In this document: positions 27,636-36,733 of the stretch, one piece after another
How positions within the stretch are numbered: the stretch's first letter is position 1
How the letters are laid out: the number at the start of each line of letters is the position of its first letter
Source: Nostoc sp. LEGE 06077
GTDB taxonomy: Bacteria; Cyanobacteriota; Cyanobacteriia; Cyanobacteriales; Nostocaceae
Assembly: GCF_015207705.1 (NCBI RefSeq)
Contig: NZ_JADEWI010000009.1
Span: forward strand, 1 to 64,000
Reading direction: 5' to 3'
DNA length: 64,000 bases
Notes under the pieces: generated by a model
The model's database searches: none
The model's input: only the letters and a program-made list of their open reading frames with translations
What the model was told of the DNA's origin: nothing
Translations under genes and position numbers: made by a program

Positions 27636-27693
27636 TAGTCAAGAGATTTTATCAACATATCTGGTTGCTGATAAATTTAATTAGTCTTGACTA
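27636..27693. repeat. Nested inverted repeat
   Basis: TAGTCAAGA (27636-27644) pairs with TCTTGACTA (27685-27693), and inside it TTTATCA (27648-27654) pairs with TGATAAA (27669-27675). It can fold as a 58-nt interrupted hairpin. It could be a small mobile-element relic or an unannotated structured RNA. Confidence 0.4.
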
Positions 27694-27925
27694 AATTGTA
27701 TTAATTCATCAGACAAGATAATTTAAGAAAATTTTAAATTTAATAGCCCAAATGTATGCTTTGTTATGCGAGCAAAATCATTTTTATGCTGAGATACCTA
27801 AGTAATAGCCTACTAATAGCAAATAAAAACTATTTTTTTCTTAACCAAATCATTAATTATTGATTGTGTAGTTATCTGGTTTGACAATTAAATATATTTG
27901 CGGAAAAACTTAATTAAAAAAAGTC

Positions 27926-27957
27926 AAAAAACAGCCTGTATCTTTGCAAACAAGCTG
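27926..27957 (-). terminator. Terminator after the exonuclease gene
   Basis: On the minus strand CAGCTTG and CAGGCTG form a 7-bp stem with one G-U pair, followed by six T. It lies about 110 bases past the exonuclease stop. Confidence 0.6.
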
Positions 27958-28070
27958 CTTTTGATAACTACTCAGTTTTATTTAATGGACTACTGGATCG
28001 AATTCAAATAAGCATCTACCTGATGATAGATTGTTGTTGATAACAACACACCATAAAAACGGTAATTTGA

Positions 28071-28637
28071 CTACAAATTTTGTCTATGCAGAATCCAAGG
28101 TAAAAGTTTAGCAATATTTCTCGCATCATCAATACCACGATGATGCGTTCCTTGTAATTCTATATTGGCGCGTTGCAATGCTTCTGCCATCCCATATCGC
28201 TTAGATAAGCCTTGGCTCTCACTAAACTGTTGTTTGAGATTTACATGAGGATAAGCAATTGGAAACGGAAGATTGTGAAACTTGCTATCTTGTTTAAACT
28301 GGTTACGATCATAGTCTCCCCAGGAACCGAATACGGCATTTGGATATTTAGATAACCATTTTTGGAGTATGGCGATCGCTTCGGGATATTCTGGAGCTAG
28401 ATCAACCTGTTTCTGAGTAATCGATGTCAAGGATTTACAGAAGTCGGTGAGTCTGGGATAGCGAACTGGTTTGATAAAGGTTTGGAATTCTTCAATGATT
28501 GTTAAAGTTTGTGCCTCAACCATAACGGCTCCAATTTCGATGATTTCCATCTCATGCCGTTTGATAGTTCCTTGATCACAACAAGTTGCTTCTAAATCGA
28601 GGACTAATAAGTAGTCATATTGATTCCAGTTGATCAT
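28071..28637 (-). CDS. DEDDh 3'-5' exonuclease (ERI-1/RNase T superfamily)
   Basis: This 188-residue nuclease shows exonuclease motif I DLEAT (Asp14, Glu16), a motif II region in FGSWGDYDRNQF, and motif III HHRGIDDARNIAKL (His166, Asp171). These are the DEDDh metal-binding residues. The arrangement with LTSITQKQVDLAP and a CK/FCK-type region matches the ERI-1-like branch, which trims RNA or DNA 3' ends; the substrate here is not known. It ends at a terminator about 110 bases downstream. Confidence 0.87.
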   Translation of the reverse strand: MINWNQYDYLLVLDLEATCCDQGTIKRHEMEIIEIGAVMVEAQTLTIIEEFQTFIKPVRYPRLTDFCKSLTSITQKQVDLAPEYPEAIAILQKWLSKYPNAVFGSWGDYDRNQFKQDSKFHNLPFPIAYPHVNLKQQFSESQGLSKRYGMAEALQRANIELQGTHHRGIDDARNIAKLLPWILHRQNL

Positions 28638-28691
28638 ATCGCTTCAAACTTGTAAAACATCAGAGTTGGAAATATCATTACTCTGCTATGT

Positions 28692-28979
28692 CTAACAATA
28701 TTTTGTCACATCTTCACCACATTCGTCTGCTAGATATACCAAACATTTAAAACGCAGACTTACTATTTGCTCATACAGAGGGTTTAACTTGCATAAAGGG
28801 GGAATGCGAAAAATTATCCGCCCTAAAATCGATACAGTTCTCTCAAAGGGGCAATGGGAGGGAATGATTTTACATAATAGTCTAGCTAGTTTATAGTCCC
28901 GTATTTCCAAAATATCAAGCTGATTCCGTAGCTGGTTTAATAAGCTGTTATGCCCTTGAGCTTTATTTGATAAATCCAT
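28692..28979 (-). CDS. Mo-dependent nitrogenase C-terminal domain protein
   Basis: This 95-residue protein matches the Mo-nitro_C family found as stand-alone genes in cyanobacteria: ARLLCKIIPSHCPFERTV, then IPPLCKLNPLYEQIVSLRF, and YLADECGEDVTKYC at the end. The invariant cysteines (CPFER, LCKLNP, DECGEDV) may bind metal. The name comes from similarity to a domain in nitrogenase-associated proteins; stand-alone copies have no proven function. The start MDLSNKA at 28979 follows AAGGA; an upstream in-frame ATG at 29045 has no ribosome site. Confidence 0.82.
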   Translation of the reverse strand: MDLSNKAQGHNSLLNQLRNQLDILEIRDYKLARLLCKIIPSHCPFERTVSILGRIIFRIPPLCKLNPLYEQIVSLRFKCLVYLADECGEDVTKYC

Positions 28980-29093
28980 AAGTTCAATTTCCTTGAGTCC
29001 ATTTGTTACCCCTATAAAATTACAACTATCTTTTGAGAAAAACATAGTATAACTACTAGATTATTTTTTTGATTTTTAAAAGCCGATTATTAA

Positions 29094-29231
29094 TCTAGTA
29101 CAATTGCTGAGGAAGCGGTAGAGGTAGTCAGTTATGGCTCAGGACGGTTAGAAATAGCAGTCCGTAGATATACAGAATCTAATAAGAATATCCGCCCCAG
29201 CAACCCAGCTATTGAGCGTTTAGGCAATTAG
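29094..29231 (+). pseudogene. Unidentified coding remnant, 45 codons
   Basis: A 45-codon open stretch with no start codon reads TIAEEAVEVVSYGSGRLEIA, then VRRYTESNKNIRPSNPAIERL, and stops at TAG. The composition looks like real protein rather than random translation, so it may be the tail of a lost gene. I do not recognise the family. Confidence 0.3.
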
Positions 29232-29294
29232 AATTTTCATAGTATTCTGGCATTTGTCAATTACGAATAATGTTGCCAGTTCTAGGAGATAACG

Positions 29295-30119
29295 TTGGAA
29301 CAACTTTCAAATACAATCAACCTCGATGGCTATTTTCAAAGAATAGGATACAAAGGCGATCGCTCTGCCACTCTCAAAACGCTACAGGCAATTCACCTAC
29401 ACCATACAAAGTCTATTGCCTTTGAAAATCTGAATTCACTACTCAAACAACCCGTTTCCCTCAACCTCCAATCTTTAGAGAAAAAACTGATCTATGAGGG
29501 ACGTGGTGGTTATTGTTTTGAGCAAAACTTGTTGTTACGCTCAGTTTTACTTGCGCTTGGCTTTAAAGTCAAAAATTTAGCAGCCCGTGTATTATGGAAT
29601 GTTCCCGCAGGGATAATTACTCCGCGCACACATATGTTGCTTTGGGTGGAGATTGACGAACTGAAATACATTGCAGATGTAGGATTTGGCGGAATCACAC
29701 TCACTGCACCTTTGTCTGTGATCCCGGAGATTACACAAACTACACCTCATGAATCGTTTCGATTGATCATGGTTGACCACACCTACATCTTGCAGGCATA
29801 CATTAGTCAGGAATGGAAATCTCTGTATTATTTTGACCTGCAAGAGCAACAAATTGCTGATTATGAGGTGAGTAGTTGGTATGTTTCAACTCATCCCAAC
29901 TCAATTTTTATCAGTACACTTATGGTTGCTAGAGCAGATGAAAATTGTCGATATACGTTGCTCAACAACAAACTGAGAATACATCATTTGGATGGTGGCA
30001 CAGAATCGCGTGTACTCAAGACAGTGGCAGATTTACGCACCACATTGGAGGAAGTATTCTGTTTAACCTTGCCAGAAATCTCTAGTCTGGATGATACCTT
30101 AAGCCAGTTTGTCGAGTAA
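29295..30119 (+). CDS. Arylamine N-acetyltransferase
   Basis: This 274-residue NAT-family enzyme has the catalytic triad Cys74 (RGGYCFEQN), His113 (PRTHMLL) and Asp128 (YIADVGFGG). It transfers acetyl or other acyl groups from CoA to aromatic amines or related acceptors in the cytoplasm. It starts at a TTG (MEQLSNT), six bases after AGGAG. A pirin gene follows after 55 bases on the same strand, so they may form an operon. Confidence 0.9.
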   Translation: MEQLSNTINLDGYFQRIGYKGDRSATLKTLQAIHLHHTKSIAFENLNSLLKQPVSLNLQSLEKKLIYEGRGGYCFEQNLLLRSVLLALGFKVKNLAARVLWNVPAGIITPRTHMLLWVEIDELKYIADVGFGGITLTAPLSVIPEITQTTPHESFRLIMVDHTYILQAYISQEWKSLYYFDLQEQQIADYEVSSWYVSTHPNSIFISTLMVARADENCRYTLLNNKLRIHHLDGGTESRVLKTVADLRTTLEEVFCLTLPEISSLDDTLSQFVE

Positions 30120-30174
30120 ATTCAAGAAGTATGTCAAAATAATTCCAGCATTTACCGATTACCACCCATTACCT

Positions 30175-31059
30175 ATGGCGATACTTCAACTGATTGAACC
30201 TGAAGTTAAAGATTTGGGTGGGTTTGTTGCCCGCCGTAGTTTGCCATATCCTCAGCGCCAAATGGTCGGGCCGTTTATTTTTTTTGATCATCTTGGCCCC
30301 TCTATTTTGCCGAGTAATCAAGGTATTGATGTCAGACCACATCCTCATATCAATCTGGCAACCCTAACTTACTTATTTGAGGGTGCAATCATGCACCGTG
30401 ATAGTTTAGGTACTGTACAAGAAATTCAACCGGGCGCAGTTAATTGGATGACGGCGGGAAAAGGAATTGTTCATTCAGAGCGATCGCCTGATTTTGATCG
30501 TCACAACGAAGCTACTATTCATGGGATTCAAACCTGGATTGCTTTACCTGTGGAGTACGAAGAAACTGAGCCTTGGTTCATTCACTATACGGCTGATACT
30601 CTTCCTACCTGGGAAGAAAATGGCACTATCATCAAACTCATTGCAGGAACAGCATCGGGTTATACCTCACCTGTGAAAGTTTTTTCTCCCATCCTTTATT
30701 TAGATGCGGTACTGTCTGCTCATACTGACTTTACTATCTCCGCTGATTATTCCGAGAGAGCAGTATACAGCGTCACCGAGGGACTGAGTATTAATGATCA
30801 ACCCCTAGAACCCTATCGTCTGGCGATTCTAGAACCGGGTGATGAGGTGAAAGTTTCGGCGATCGCGGCGGCTCGGTGTATTGTGATTGGTGGTGAGCCA
30901 TTGGGCAAACGCTATAAATGGTGGAATTTTGTCTCTAGCCGACCAGAACGCATAGAACAAGCTAAAGCTGATTGGCGCAACAACCGCTTTGCTCAGGTGG
31001 TAGATGAAACGGAGTTTATTCCCCTACCAGAAGTGGTGACAGAGGCTAATCCGTTGTAG
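30175..31059 (+). CDS. Pirin family protein
   Basis: This 294-residue bicupin has the pirin N-terminal signature: MVGPFIFFDHLGP, then PHPHINLATLTYLFEGAIMHRDSLG (metal ligands His-x-His and a later His/Glu in GIVHSERSP). Pirins bind iron and some act as quercetinases or redox sensors; the substrate is not readable. The start at the ATG at 30175 (MAILQLIEP) was chosen; an in-frame TTG at 30109 would overlap the NAT gene. A convergent second pirin lies 88 bases downstream. Confidence 0.88.
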   Translation: MAILQLIEPEVKDLGGFVARRSLPYPQRQMVGPFIFFDHLGPSILPSNQGIDVRPHPHINLATLTYLFEGAIMHRDSLGTVQEIQPGAVNWMTAGKGIVHSERSPDFDRHNEATIHGIQTWIALPVEYEETEPWFIHYTADTLPTWEENGTIIKLIAGTASGYTSPVKVFSPILYLDAVLSAHTDFTISADYSERAVYSVTEGLSINDQPLEPYRLAILEPGDEVKVSAIAAARCIVIGGEPLGKRYKWWNFVSSRPERIEQAKADWRNNRFAQVVDETEFIPLPEVVTEANPL

Positions 31060-31073
31060 TCTTTCAAGAAAGA

Positions 31074-31118
31074 TAGGGGTGTGAGGGTTTAGGTGTTCAA
31101 AACCCTCACACCTATTCT
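31074..31118. terminator. Bidirectional terminator between two pirin genes
   Basis: GGTGTGAGGGTTT (31078-31090) and AAACCCTCACACC (31100-31112) form a perfect 13-bp stem between convergent genes, with A/T-rich flanks on both sides. Confidence 0.75.
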
Positions 31119-31147
31119 TAACAAACAAACTTTGTGAGTAAGTCCTA

Positions 31148-31864
31148 TCAACCTAAATCAAACAAGAGAATTTCTGCGCCAACTTCGGTGCTGATTTCCA
31201 GTTGTTCTTCGCCACTGATTTGCACGCCATCGCCTGCTCTGAGTTCTTCACCGTTCAATGTGGCTAGACCTTGAGCTATTTGCAACCAAGCATAGCGATC
31301 GCGTTTCAGATGATAATTTACAGCATCACCACTTTCTAAAACAGAGGCGTATAAATCAACATCTTGATGAATTGTCACTGCACCATCGCGGCCATCTTTA
31401 GCGGCTATTAAGCGTAATTGACCGCGCTTTTCTTCGATAGGAAATGTTTTTTGTTCATATCTGGGAGCCAAGCCTTGTTCATCCGGTAAAATCCAGATTT
31501 GCAGTAGGTGCAGTGGTTCTGTTGGCGAGGGATTAAACTCGCTGTGCATGATACCTGTACCAGCACTCATAATTTGAGCATCACCAGGACGAATGACTGA
31601 ACCTGTACCTAAGCTGTCTTTATGCTCGACTGCACCAGATAGCACATAAGTGAGGATTTCCATATCGCGGTGGCCGTGGGTAGGAAAACCCGCACCCGGT
31701 GCAACGCGATCGTCGTTAATCACTCGCAAAGACCGGAATCCCATTCGATTGGGATCGTAAAAATGACTGAAGGAAAATGTATGGTAACTATCGAGCCAAC
31801 CAATTTGGCTACGACCGCGATTATTTCTATCATGAATTAGATAGTTAATTGTATTTTGAGACAT
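31148..31864 (-). CDS. Pirin family protein (YhhW-like)
   Basis: This 238-residue protein has the short pirin layout with [44 protein letters not shown] and [12 protein letters not shown] (His-x-His, His and Glu ligands). YhhW from E. coli, a quercetin 2,3-dioxygenase in vitro, is the nearest well-known type. It is convergent with the larger pirin at 30175, which shares only the core motifs, so they are paralogues of different subgroups. The spacer upstream (about 300 bases to the Dps stop) shows no other gene. Confidence 0.88.
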   Translation of the reverse strand: MSQNTINYLIHDRNNRGRSQIGWLDSYHTFSFSHFYDPNRMGFRSLRVINDDRVAPGAGFPTHGHRDMEILTYVLSGAVEHKDSLGTGSVIRPGDAQIMSAGTGIMHSEFNPSPTEPLHLLQIWILPDEQGLAPRYEQKTFPIEEKRGQLRLIAAKDGRDGAVTIHQDVDLYASVLESGDAVNYHLKRDRYAWLQIAQGLATLNGEELRAGDGVQISGEEQLEISTEVGAEILLFDLG

Positions 31865-32164
31865 AAATTCACCTCGGTTGATTTGGTTTTGGCAATCTAA
31901 ATAATTAATGTTTTTGTATGCAGCAATATGTTGGCGATCGCATTGTATAAATTACAAAACTATCAAGTTGATGCGCTAGATTTTTATGGACAATCAAACA
32001 CTAACTAAAGCAGGATTTTTGATTTATCTAGCTGGCTTTCGACTTATTTAAATATTAGAATATCTACCTATAAAATGAAAAGTACGCACTAAAAAGTGGC
32101 GTACTTACTAAAAAGATACTATGAGTGTCAGGTGTGAGTAGTCTGATTCTGAATTCTGCTCGAT

Positions 32165-32725
32165 TTATCTCACAGTAGCTGGTGTTTTAGCTGCAACGGA
32201 GCCATTTTCGGCTTTGATTTCCGCTACTTGTAAATGAGCTTCTAAGAACCAAAGTCGTTTGTCAATGGTGCGAGAAATTTCGGTGTAAAGATCAGCGGTA
32301 TCGGCATCACCTAAGTCGTTGGTTTTGGCGATCGCTTCTCGGATATGTTTTGCGTAAGCTGCAAAACGGTCTGCTAATGCTGTTACATGGTCTTTGCCAT
32401 CTAAGATATCGAGGGGATATTCTGGCAAAATGGAGTTACTCGCAGCGAGTCTAGCTGTTCCGAAGGCGTAGCCACCTAAAGCTGTGACACGTTCAGCAAC
32501 CATATCAACGTATTCTTCTAATTCGCCAGCAATCTCATCAAACAATTCATGTAACTGGTAGAAGTCTGTACCTTTAACGTTCCAGTGTGCTTGCTTTGTC
32601 TGGGTTTTCAAATCTAAGGTAGCTGCCAATGTTTGATTGAGAATGGCCACGATTTGAGAACGTGCTTCGGCTGGAATATCAATCCGAGTAGGGTAAAGGC
32701 GGGATGTCTGCTTATTGTCGCTCAT
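32165..32725 (-). CDS. Dps family ferritin-like DNA-protection protein
   Basis: This 186-residue protein has the ferroxidase residues of Dps: His47 and His59 (KQAHWNV and QLHELF), Asp74 and Glu78 (DMVAERV), with the right spacing. Dps dodecamers oxidise and store iron and limit peroxide damage. The N-terminal tail (TSRLYPTRIDIPAEAR) and the short C-terminal tail ending KTPATVR are like other cyanobacterial Dps proteins. An aldo/keto reductase lies upstream, about 180 bases away. Confidence 0.9.
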   Translation of the reverse strand: MSDNKQTSRLYPTRIDIPAEARSQIVAILNQTLAATLDLKTQTKQAHWNVKGTDFYQLHELFDEIAGELEEYVDMVAERVTALGGYAFGTARLAASNSILPEYPLDILDGKDHVTALADRFAAYAKHIREAIAKTNDLGDADTADLYTEISRTIDKRLWFLEAHLQVAEIKAENGSVAAKTPATVR

Positions 32726-32905
32726 GGTTCCACGTTTTTTTGGATCGACATAATGAGTCTACAAACAGTGATTGAGTTTGGGGAACTTCCTGAAGACAGA
32801 TGGTTTTTCCCTGTAAATGATTTATTATCTTGATTATTCTTGGGAATACTTACTCAGTAGCGTTGAGAAGCGTACTTATTCCTAACTCAGCAATTTTTTG
32901 GTGAT

Positions 32906-33958
32906 TCACAGGTGATGATTGTCGATCGCAGAGAATGTACCACCAAAAAGGCGATCGCGGATCGTATCATTCTGCAAGAAGTCATGAGGAAAACCAAGTT
33001 CAATTTGACTGACTTCATTCAGGCGTTGCAGATGTTCTGGTGATAAGCTGAGATCTAAACAAGCCAAGTTATCTTGAAATTGACTGAGTTTGCGTGCGCC
33101 AACGATGGGGATAACTACACCACTTTGGGCGCGTAACCAAGCTAATGCAACTTGCGAAGGTGAACGACCGACTTCACTAGCAACTTGACTCACTACCTCA
33201 GCGATCGCTAAACTGCGTTCTGATACTATTCCCATACCTGTGTTTGCCAGTCTGCCTTGTTCTTCTCCTGGTTGCACAGGCTGATTATACTTACCTGTTA
33301 GTACCCCACCAGCTAACGGCGACCACGGTGTGATAGCTAAATCAAAGGCTTTGGCCATTGGGAGCAAATCTCTTTCTGGTGTCCGTTGAATCAAGTTATA
33401 CTCTATTTGCAAAGCAATAAACTTTGTCCAGCCTTGATATTGGGCGATAGTATTAGCTTGTGCCACAATCCAAGCGGGAGCATCAGAAATACCGATATAA
33501 AGGACTTTACCTTGACGGACTACATCATCAAGCGATCGCATAACCTCCTCAATCGGAGTTGTGAAGTCCCAAGCGTGTAACCAAAATAAATCAATATAGT
33601 CTGTATTCAGACGTTTAAGGCTACCTTCTAAAGATTGCATCAAATTCTTGCGATGGTTGCCGCTACCATTGGGATTACCTGTTTTTTCGCCCATTCGCAA
33701 TGGAAATGAATATTTAGTTGCAACTACAAAGCGTTCTCGGTCTTTGGCAATTAATTCACCGACAATTTTTTCACTACTACCATCGGTGTAACCATTGGCA
33801 GTGTCAATAAAATTCCCGCCTGCTTCTGTGAAAGTATCAAAGATTTTGCGACTTTCGTCAGCAGAAGCACCCCAGCCCCAATCCTCACCAAAGGTCATCG
33901 TTCCCAAGCAGAGTTCAGAAACTCTCAACCCACTTTTGCCCAAGAGTTTGTATCTCAT
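32906..33958 (-). CDS. Aldo/keto reductase
   Basis: This 350-residue NADPH-dependent oxidoreductase has the catalytic tetrad Asp52, Tyr57 (DTANGYTDG), Lys82 (ATKYSF) and His128 (LFWLHAWD). The TIM-barrel C-terminal cofactor part is VVIPIVGARKLSQFQDNL. It belongs to the YajO/AKR11-12-like group acting on aldehydes; the physiological substrate is unknown. It stands alone upstream of Dps. Confidence 0.9.
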   Translation of the reverse strand: MRYKLLGKSGLRVSELCLGTMTFGEDWGWGASADESRKIFDTFTEAGGNFIDTANGYTDGSSEKIVGELIAKDRERFVVATKYSFPLRMGEKTGNPNGSGNHRKNLMQSLEGSLKRLNTDYIDLFWLHAWDFTTPIEEVMRSLDDVVRQGKVLYIGISDAPAWIVAQANTIAQYQGWTKFIALQIEYNLIQRTPERDLLPMAKAFDLAITPWSPLAGGVLTGKYNQPVQPGEEQGRLANTGMGIVSERSLAIAEVVSQVASEVGRSPSQVALAWLRAQSGVVIPIVGARKLSQFQDNLACLDLSLSPEHLQRLNEVSQIELGFPHDFLQNDTIRDRLFGGTFSAIDNHHL

Positions 33959-34054
33959 ATCACTCGCAATTGGTAATTCGTAATTACCTTACCAATGAAA
34001 AATGATTAATAACAAACGACTAATGATAGATGACAAATGACGAATAATACTCAA

Positions 34055-35746
34055 TTAAAAAGGCGTTTTTGCTTGTAGATGAATAGTTTTTCCTAATTGG
34101 GGATGGTAAAAAGTCAGTTCCCTGGCGTGGAGATGTAAACGACTAGCCTCAGCAACACAGCCATAAAGGCGATCGCCCAATATTACCACTCCTAATCCTA
34201 CCGCAGCATGAACCCGCAACTGATGGGTGCGTCCGGTGAGGGGAATAAACTTTACACGGGTGTATTCGCCTTCCTTGGCGATTACCTGAAACTGAGTCAT
34301 ACTGGGTTTACCATGTTGCCAGTCAACTTGTTGATAAGGGCGGTTTTGCGGATTTCCCCAAAGTGGTAATTCAATTACACCTTGATTTTTTGTCACCGCA
34401 CCTGCCAGGATGGCTTCATAGACTTTTTGTACTTGTCGCTGTTGGAATTGTTGACTGAGATGATAGTGAGTATTGCGATCGCGTGCTATCAACAAAATAC
34501 CAGAAGTCTCTTGATCCAAGCGATGCACAGATACAAGGTTCATCCCATCAGCTAATAAATTCCGTAAACGACTCACTACACTATCTTGGGTGTGTTGATA
34601 ACGGCCGGGAACTGATAATAGTCCCGCAGGTTTATTCACAGCAATCAGCCATTCGTCTTGATAAATGACCTCTCCCCAAACCCCTCCCCTACAAGGGGAG
34701 GGGCTTACAACTCCCCCTTCCCTACGAGGGAAGGGGGCTGGGGGGTCAGGTCTGATACCCGACAGCAAAAACCCCATCAACGGCTGACAACGTTCTACAC
34801 AAGCCCCGTAAAATTCACCCTGAATTTTATCTCCTGAAGATTTCCCCCACCAAAATTCTGCCATTGCGAGGGGTTTGAGGTGATGAGTGGCGGCGTAATG
34901 CAATAGTTTTGGGGCGCAACAGTCCCCTGTACCCGTGGGTAAACCATCTGGCATTAATTGTTGAAGAGTTAAAGACTGCCCAAAAAAATTCATCATTGAG
35001 TAAGCCGCGTGCATCTGGGCTTGGAGTTGGCGAGACAATGTTTTACGCTGCTGTTTTAATTCTCGTATCCTTGCGTCTGCGGTTGCAATTGCTTGTTGAA
35101 GTGGTTGTAAAACTGCATCTCGCTGACGTTTGAGTTGTCGTCGTTCAATTCCATCTCGACGGCTGGCTGCATCAAGTTCCGCTAGTGCGAGGGTAAGAAC
35201 TTCGCCTGTGAGTGTTTCGCAAAGCTGTTGGCGTTGTGCTTGGCGTTGATATCTGCAATCACGATGGCGATCGCTGATTATTTGCAATTGCTGTTCAAAT
35301 TCACCAGATAATATTTCATATTGCTGTCGTTCTGGTAATTGTTGTAAGGCAATCAGTTCTTGTTTAATTGCGTCTAACTTTGCTAAAGTTTGGGCTTCTG
35401 CAAAAGCGACTGCTTCTCTACCGGGTATTGGCGGAACCCAACCATCCACAACACTTTGACCATTTAATAATCCTGAAAAAGCTTTGATGACTTGTGGTTC
35501 ACCAGTTGGTAATTCGACTAATAAAACACCATACATTTTACCTTCGCTGGCATAACGCTCATCTGTAGCGAGGTATTTCATTAAACCACGGGCAATTTCT
35601 TCGATCAAAGCAGTACGGGGTAAGCTGAAAAGTTCCCCCGTTTCCGAACAATAACCTTGATAGTAATAGTTGGTAGATAAACTACTGACGGCAATTTTGC
35701 AGTCAATAAAATCGGTAATTGGCGAAAGTAACGAAAAGTGCATCAT
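34055..35746 (-). CDS. RluA-type RNA pseudouridine synthase with N-terminal extension
   Basis: The C-terminal part of this 563-residue protein (about 355-563) is an RluA-family pseudouridine synthase: WLIAVNKPAGLLSVPG, the catalytic SVHRLDQETSG, and FIPLTGRTHQLRVHAA. It isomerises uridine in structural RNA. The N-terminal half (1-330) has a long coiled coil (about 130-260) and a cysteine-containing region (DCCAPKLLHYA), as in the longer cyanobacterial members. A GC-rich repeat lies in frame at about residues 336-360, adding a proline/arginine/glycine-rich insert just before the catalytic domain. Confidence 0.85.
   Translation of the reverse strand: MMHFSLLSPITDFIDCKIAVSSLSTNYYYQGYCSETGELFSLPRTALIEEIARGLMKYLATDERYASEGKMYGVLLVELPTGEPQVIKAFSGLLNGQSVVDGWVPPIPGREAVAFAEAQTLAKLDAIKQELIALQQLPERQQYEILSGEFEQQLQIISDRHRDCRYQRQAQRQQLCETLTGEVLTLALAELDAASRRDGIERRQLKRQRDAVLQPLQQAIATADARIRELKQQRKTLSRQLQAQMHAAYSMMNFFGQSLTLQQLMPDGLPTGTGDCCAPKLLHYAATHHLKPLAMAEFWWGKSSGDKIQGEFYGACVERCQPLMGFLLSGIRPDPPAPFPRREGGVVSPSPCRGGVWGEVIYQDEWLIAVNKPAGLLSVPGRYQHTQDSVVSRLRNLLADGMNLVSVHRLDQETSGILLIARDRNTHYHLSQQFQQRQVQKVYEAILAGAVTKNQGVIELPLWGNPQNRPYQQVDWQHGKPSMTQFQVIAKEGEYTRVKFIPLTGRTHQLRVHAAVGLGVVILGDRLYGCVAEASRLHLHARELTFYHPQLGKTIHLQAKTPF
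34681..34737. repeat. GC-rich double palindrome inside a coding sequence
   Basis: CCCCTCCCCT and AGGGGAGGGG (arms 34681-34690, 34694-34703) form a 10-bp hairpin. CCCCCTTCCCT and AGGGAAGGGGG (34713-34723, 34727-34737) form an 11-bp hairpin. The block lies inside the pseudouridine synthase gene and keeps its frame. Similar GC-rich palindromes are widespread intergenic repeats in Nostocales. Confidence 0.8.
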
Positions 35747-35824
35747 TTATTTAGGCATGATTGTCACCCTTGCCCAAATTTAATCTTGATTCTTTTAACA
35801 TTACCCCAATTATAGTTGAGTGGC

Positions 35825-36541
35825 TCAAATTTCTGCTTTTTCAGGTATATTACTCGAAAAATCAACCTCAGAATTAGTTAAATCCTCAGTTTTAATTTCC
35901 CAGGTATGAGAACTATTCAATGAAAATTGAGTATTAGTATTTTGGCAAGCCTGCATCGTCTTGACGTGTTCCATTTCATCGTCTCGAATTGCCACAAACA
36001 CATCATAAAGATTTTCGATTTTAGGGCGGCGTTCGCTGGGGTTATGAGAAGTTTGAAACGCATCAAACATATATAAGTCGCCATCACGATAATAACCTAT
36101 TGCCACTACAGGCGCAGGTTGCAATTTCAATTTGGCTTCGTTTGCTGTCAAGAATTTATGATAGCTGATGTACGCGTGTTGTTCTACCAATTCCATGAAA
36201 TAATAGGCAGAACGAGGCGTAATAAAATACAATACAACAATAATCCAGTAGTAGATTAATGCTGTGGTTTTTGCTAACAGTTGATCGCCCCAAAAAGCAT
36301 CTCCGCCCAAGGATTCCATAATTAAGAGGTGATGTAATTCATTCCATGATTCAGCAAAATGAACCTTGAGCCAATCAGCTTTACGCCATAATCCCAAAGT
36401 TTCGTAGAGATGCAAAACCGAGAGGTAAGAGAAGTAAGGTACACGCGCTACGGTTTCTAAAACATAAAAACGAGGATAAGGGCGATCGCGATAAATAGTA
36501 TTGATCACAAATACCAAAATACCAACAAGTAGGCGAATCAT
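35825..36541 (-). CDS. Alternative oxidase / PTOX-like plastoquinol oxidase
   Basis: This 238-residue diiron membrane oxidase shows the iron-binding motifs of the AOX/PTOX family: Glu29 in LETVARVPYF, Glu68-x2-His71 in NELHH, LVEQHAYISYHKF, and DDEMEH near residue 205. Membrane helices lie near 95-110. PTOX oxidises plastoquinol and reduces oxygen to water, relieving over-reduced thylakoid chains. The ATG at 36541 has GGAG six bases upstream; the ATG at 36553 overlaps that site. A MITE-like element lies upstream. Confidence 0.9.
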   Translation of the reverse strand: MIRLLVGILVFVINTIYRDRPYPRFYVLETVARVPYFSYLSVLHLYETLGLWRKADWLKVHFAESWNELHHLLIMESLGGDAFWGDQLLAKTTALIYYWIIVVLYFITPRSAYYFMELVEQHAYISYHKFLTANEAKLKLQPAPVVAIGYYRDGDLYMFDAFQTSHNPSERRPKIENLYDVFVAIRDDEMEHVKTMQACQNTNTQFSLNSSHTWEIKTEDLTNSEVDFSSNIPEKAEI

Positions 36542-36733
36542 AGCTGTCTCCATTTACTATTGACAGAGTTAATTAATGCAATTAAGGTGTGGTTAATATA
36601 CGTGAGTTAGTAACATTGCCTGTCCAATATTTTATACAGCTAAAATTTGAGGAACTTGTGAGAAATACGGAAATTGAGACTGTGTTTTATGTTCTCACAA
36701 TGCCAGATTTGAGTTAACAAATCATCAATAATA

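Larger units (their letters stand above)
27173..28070. other. Long AT-rich intergenic region
   Basis: Nearly 900 bases without a supported gene lie between the EAL gene start and the exonuclease 3' end. It holds a nested inverted repeat at 27636-27693 and a terminator at 27926-27957. The rest is AT-rich with many stops in all frames. Confidence 0.5.

Noticed and set aside
30109-30174. TTG start extending the first pirin by 22 residues
   Set aside because: It overlaps the NAT gene and the extra residues are not pirin-like.
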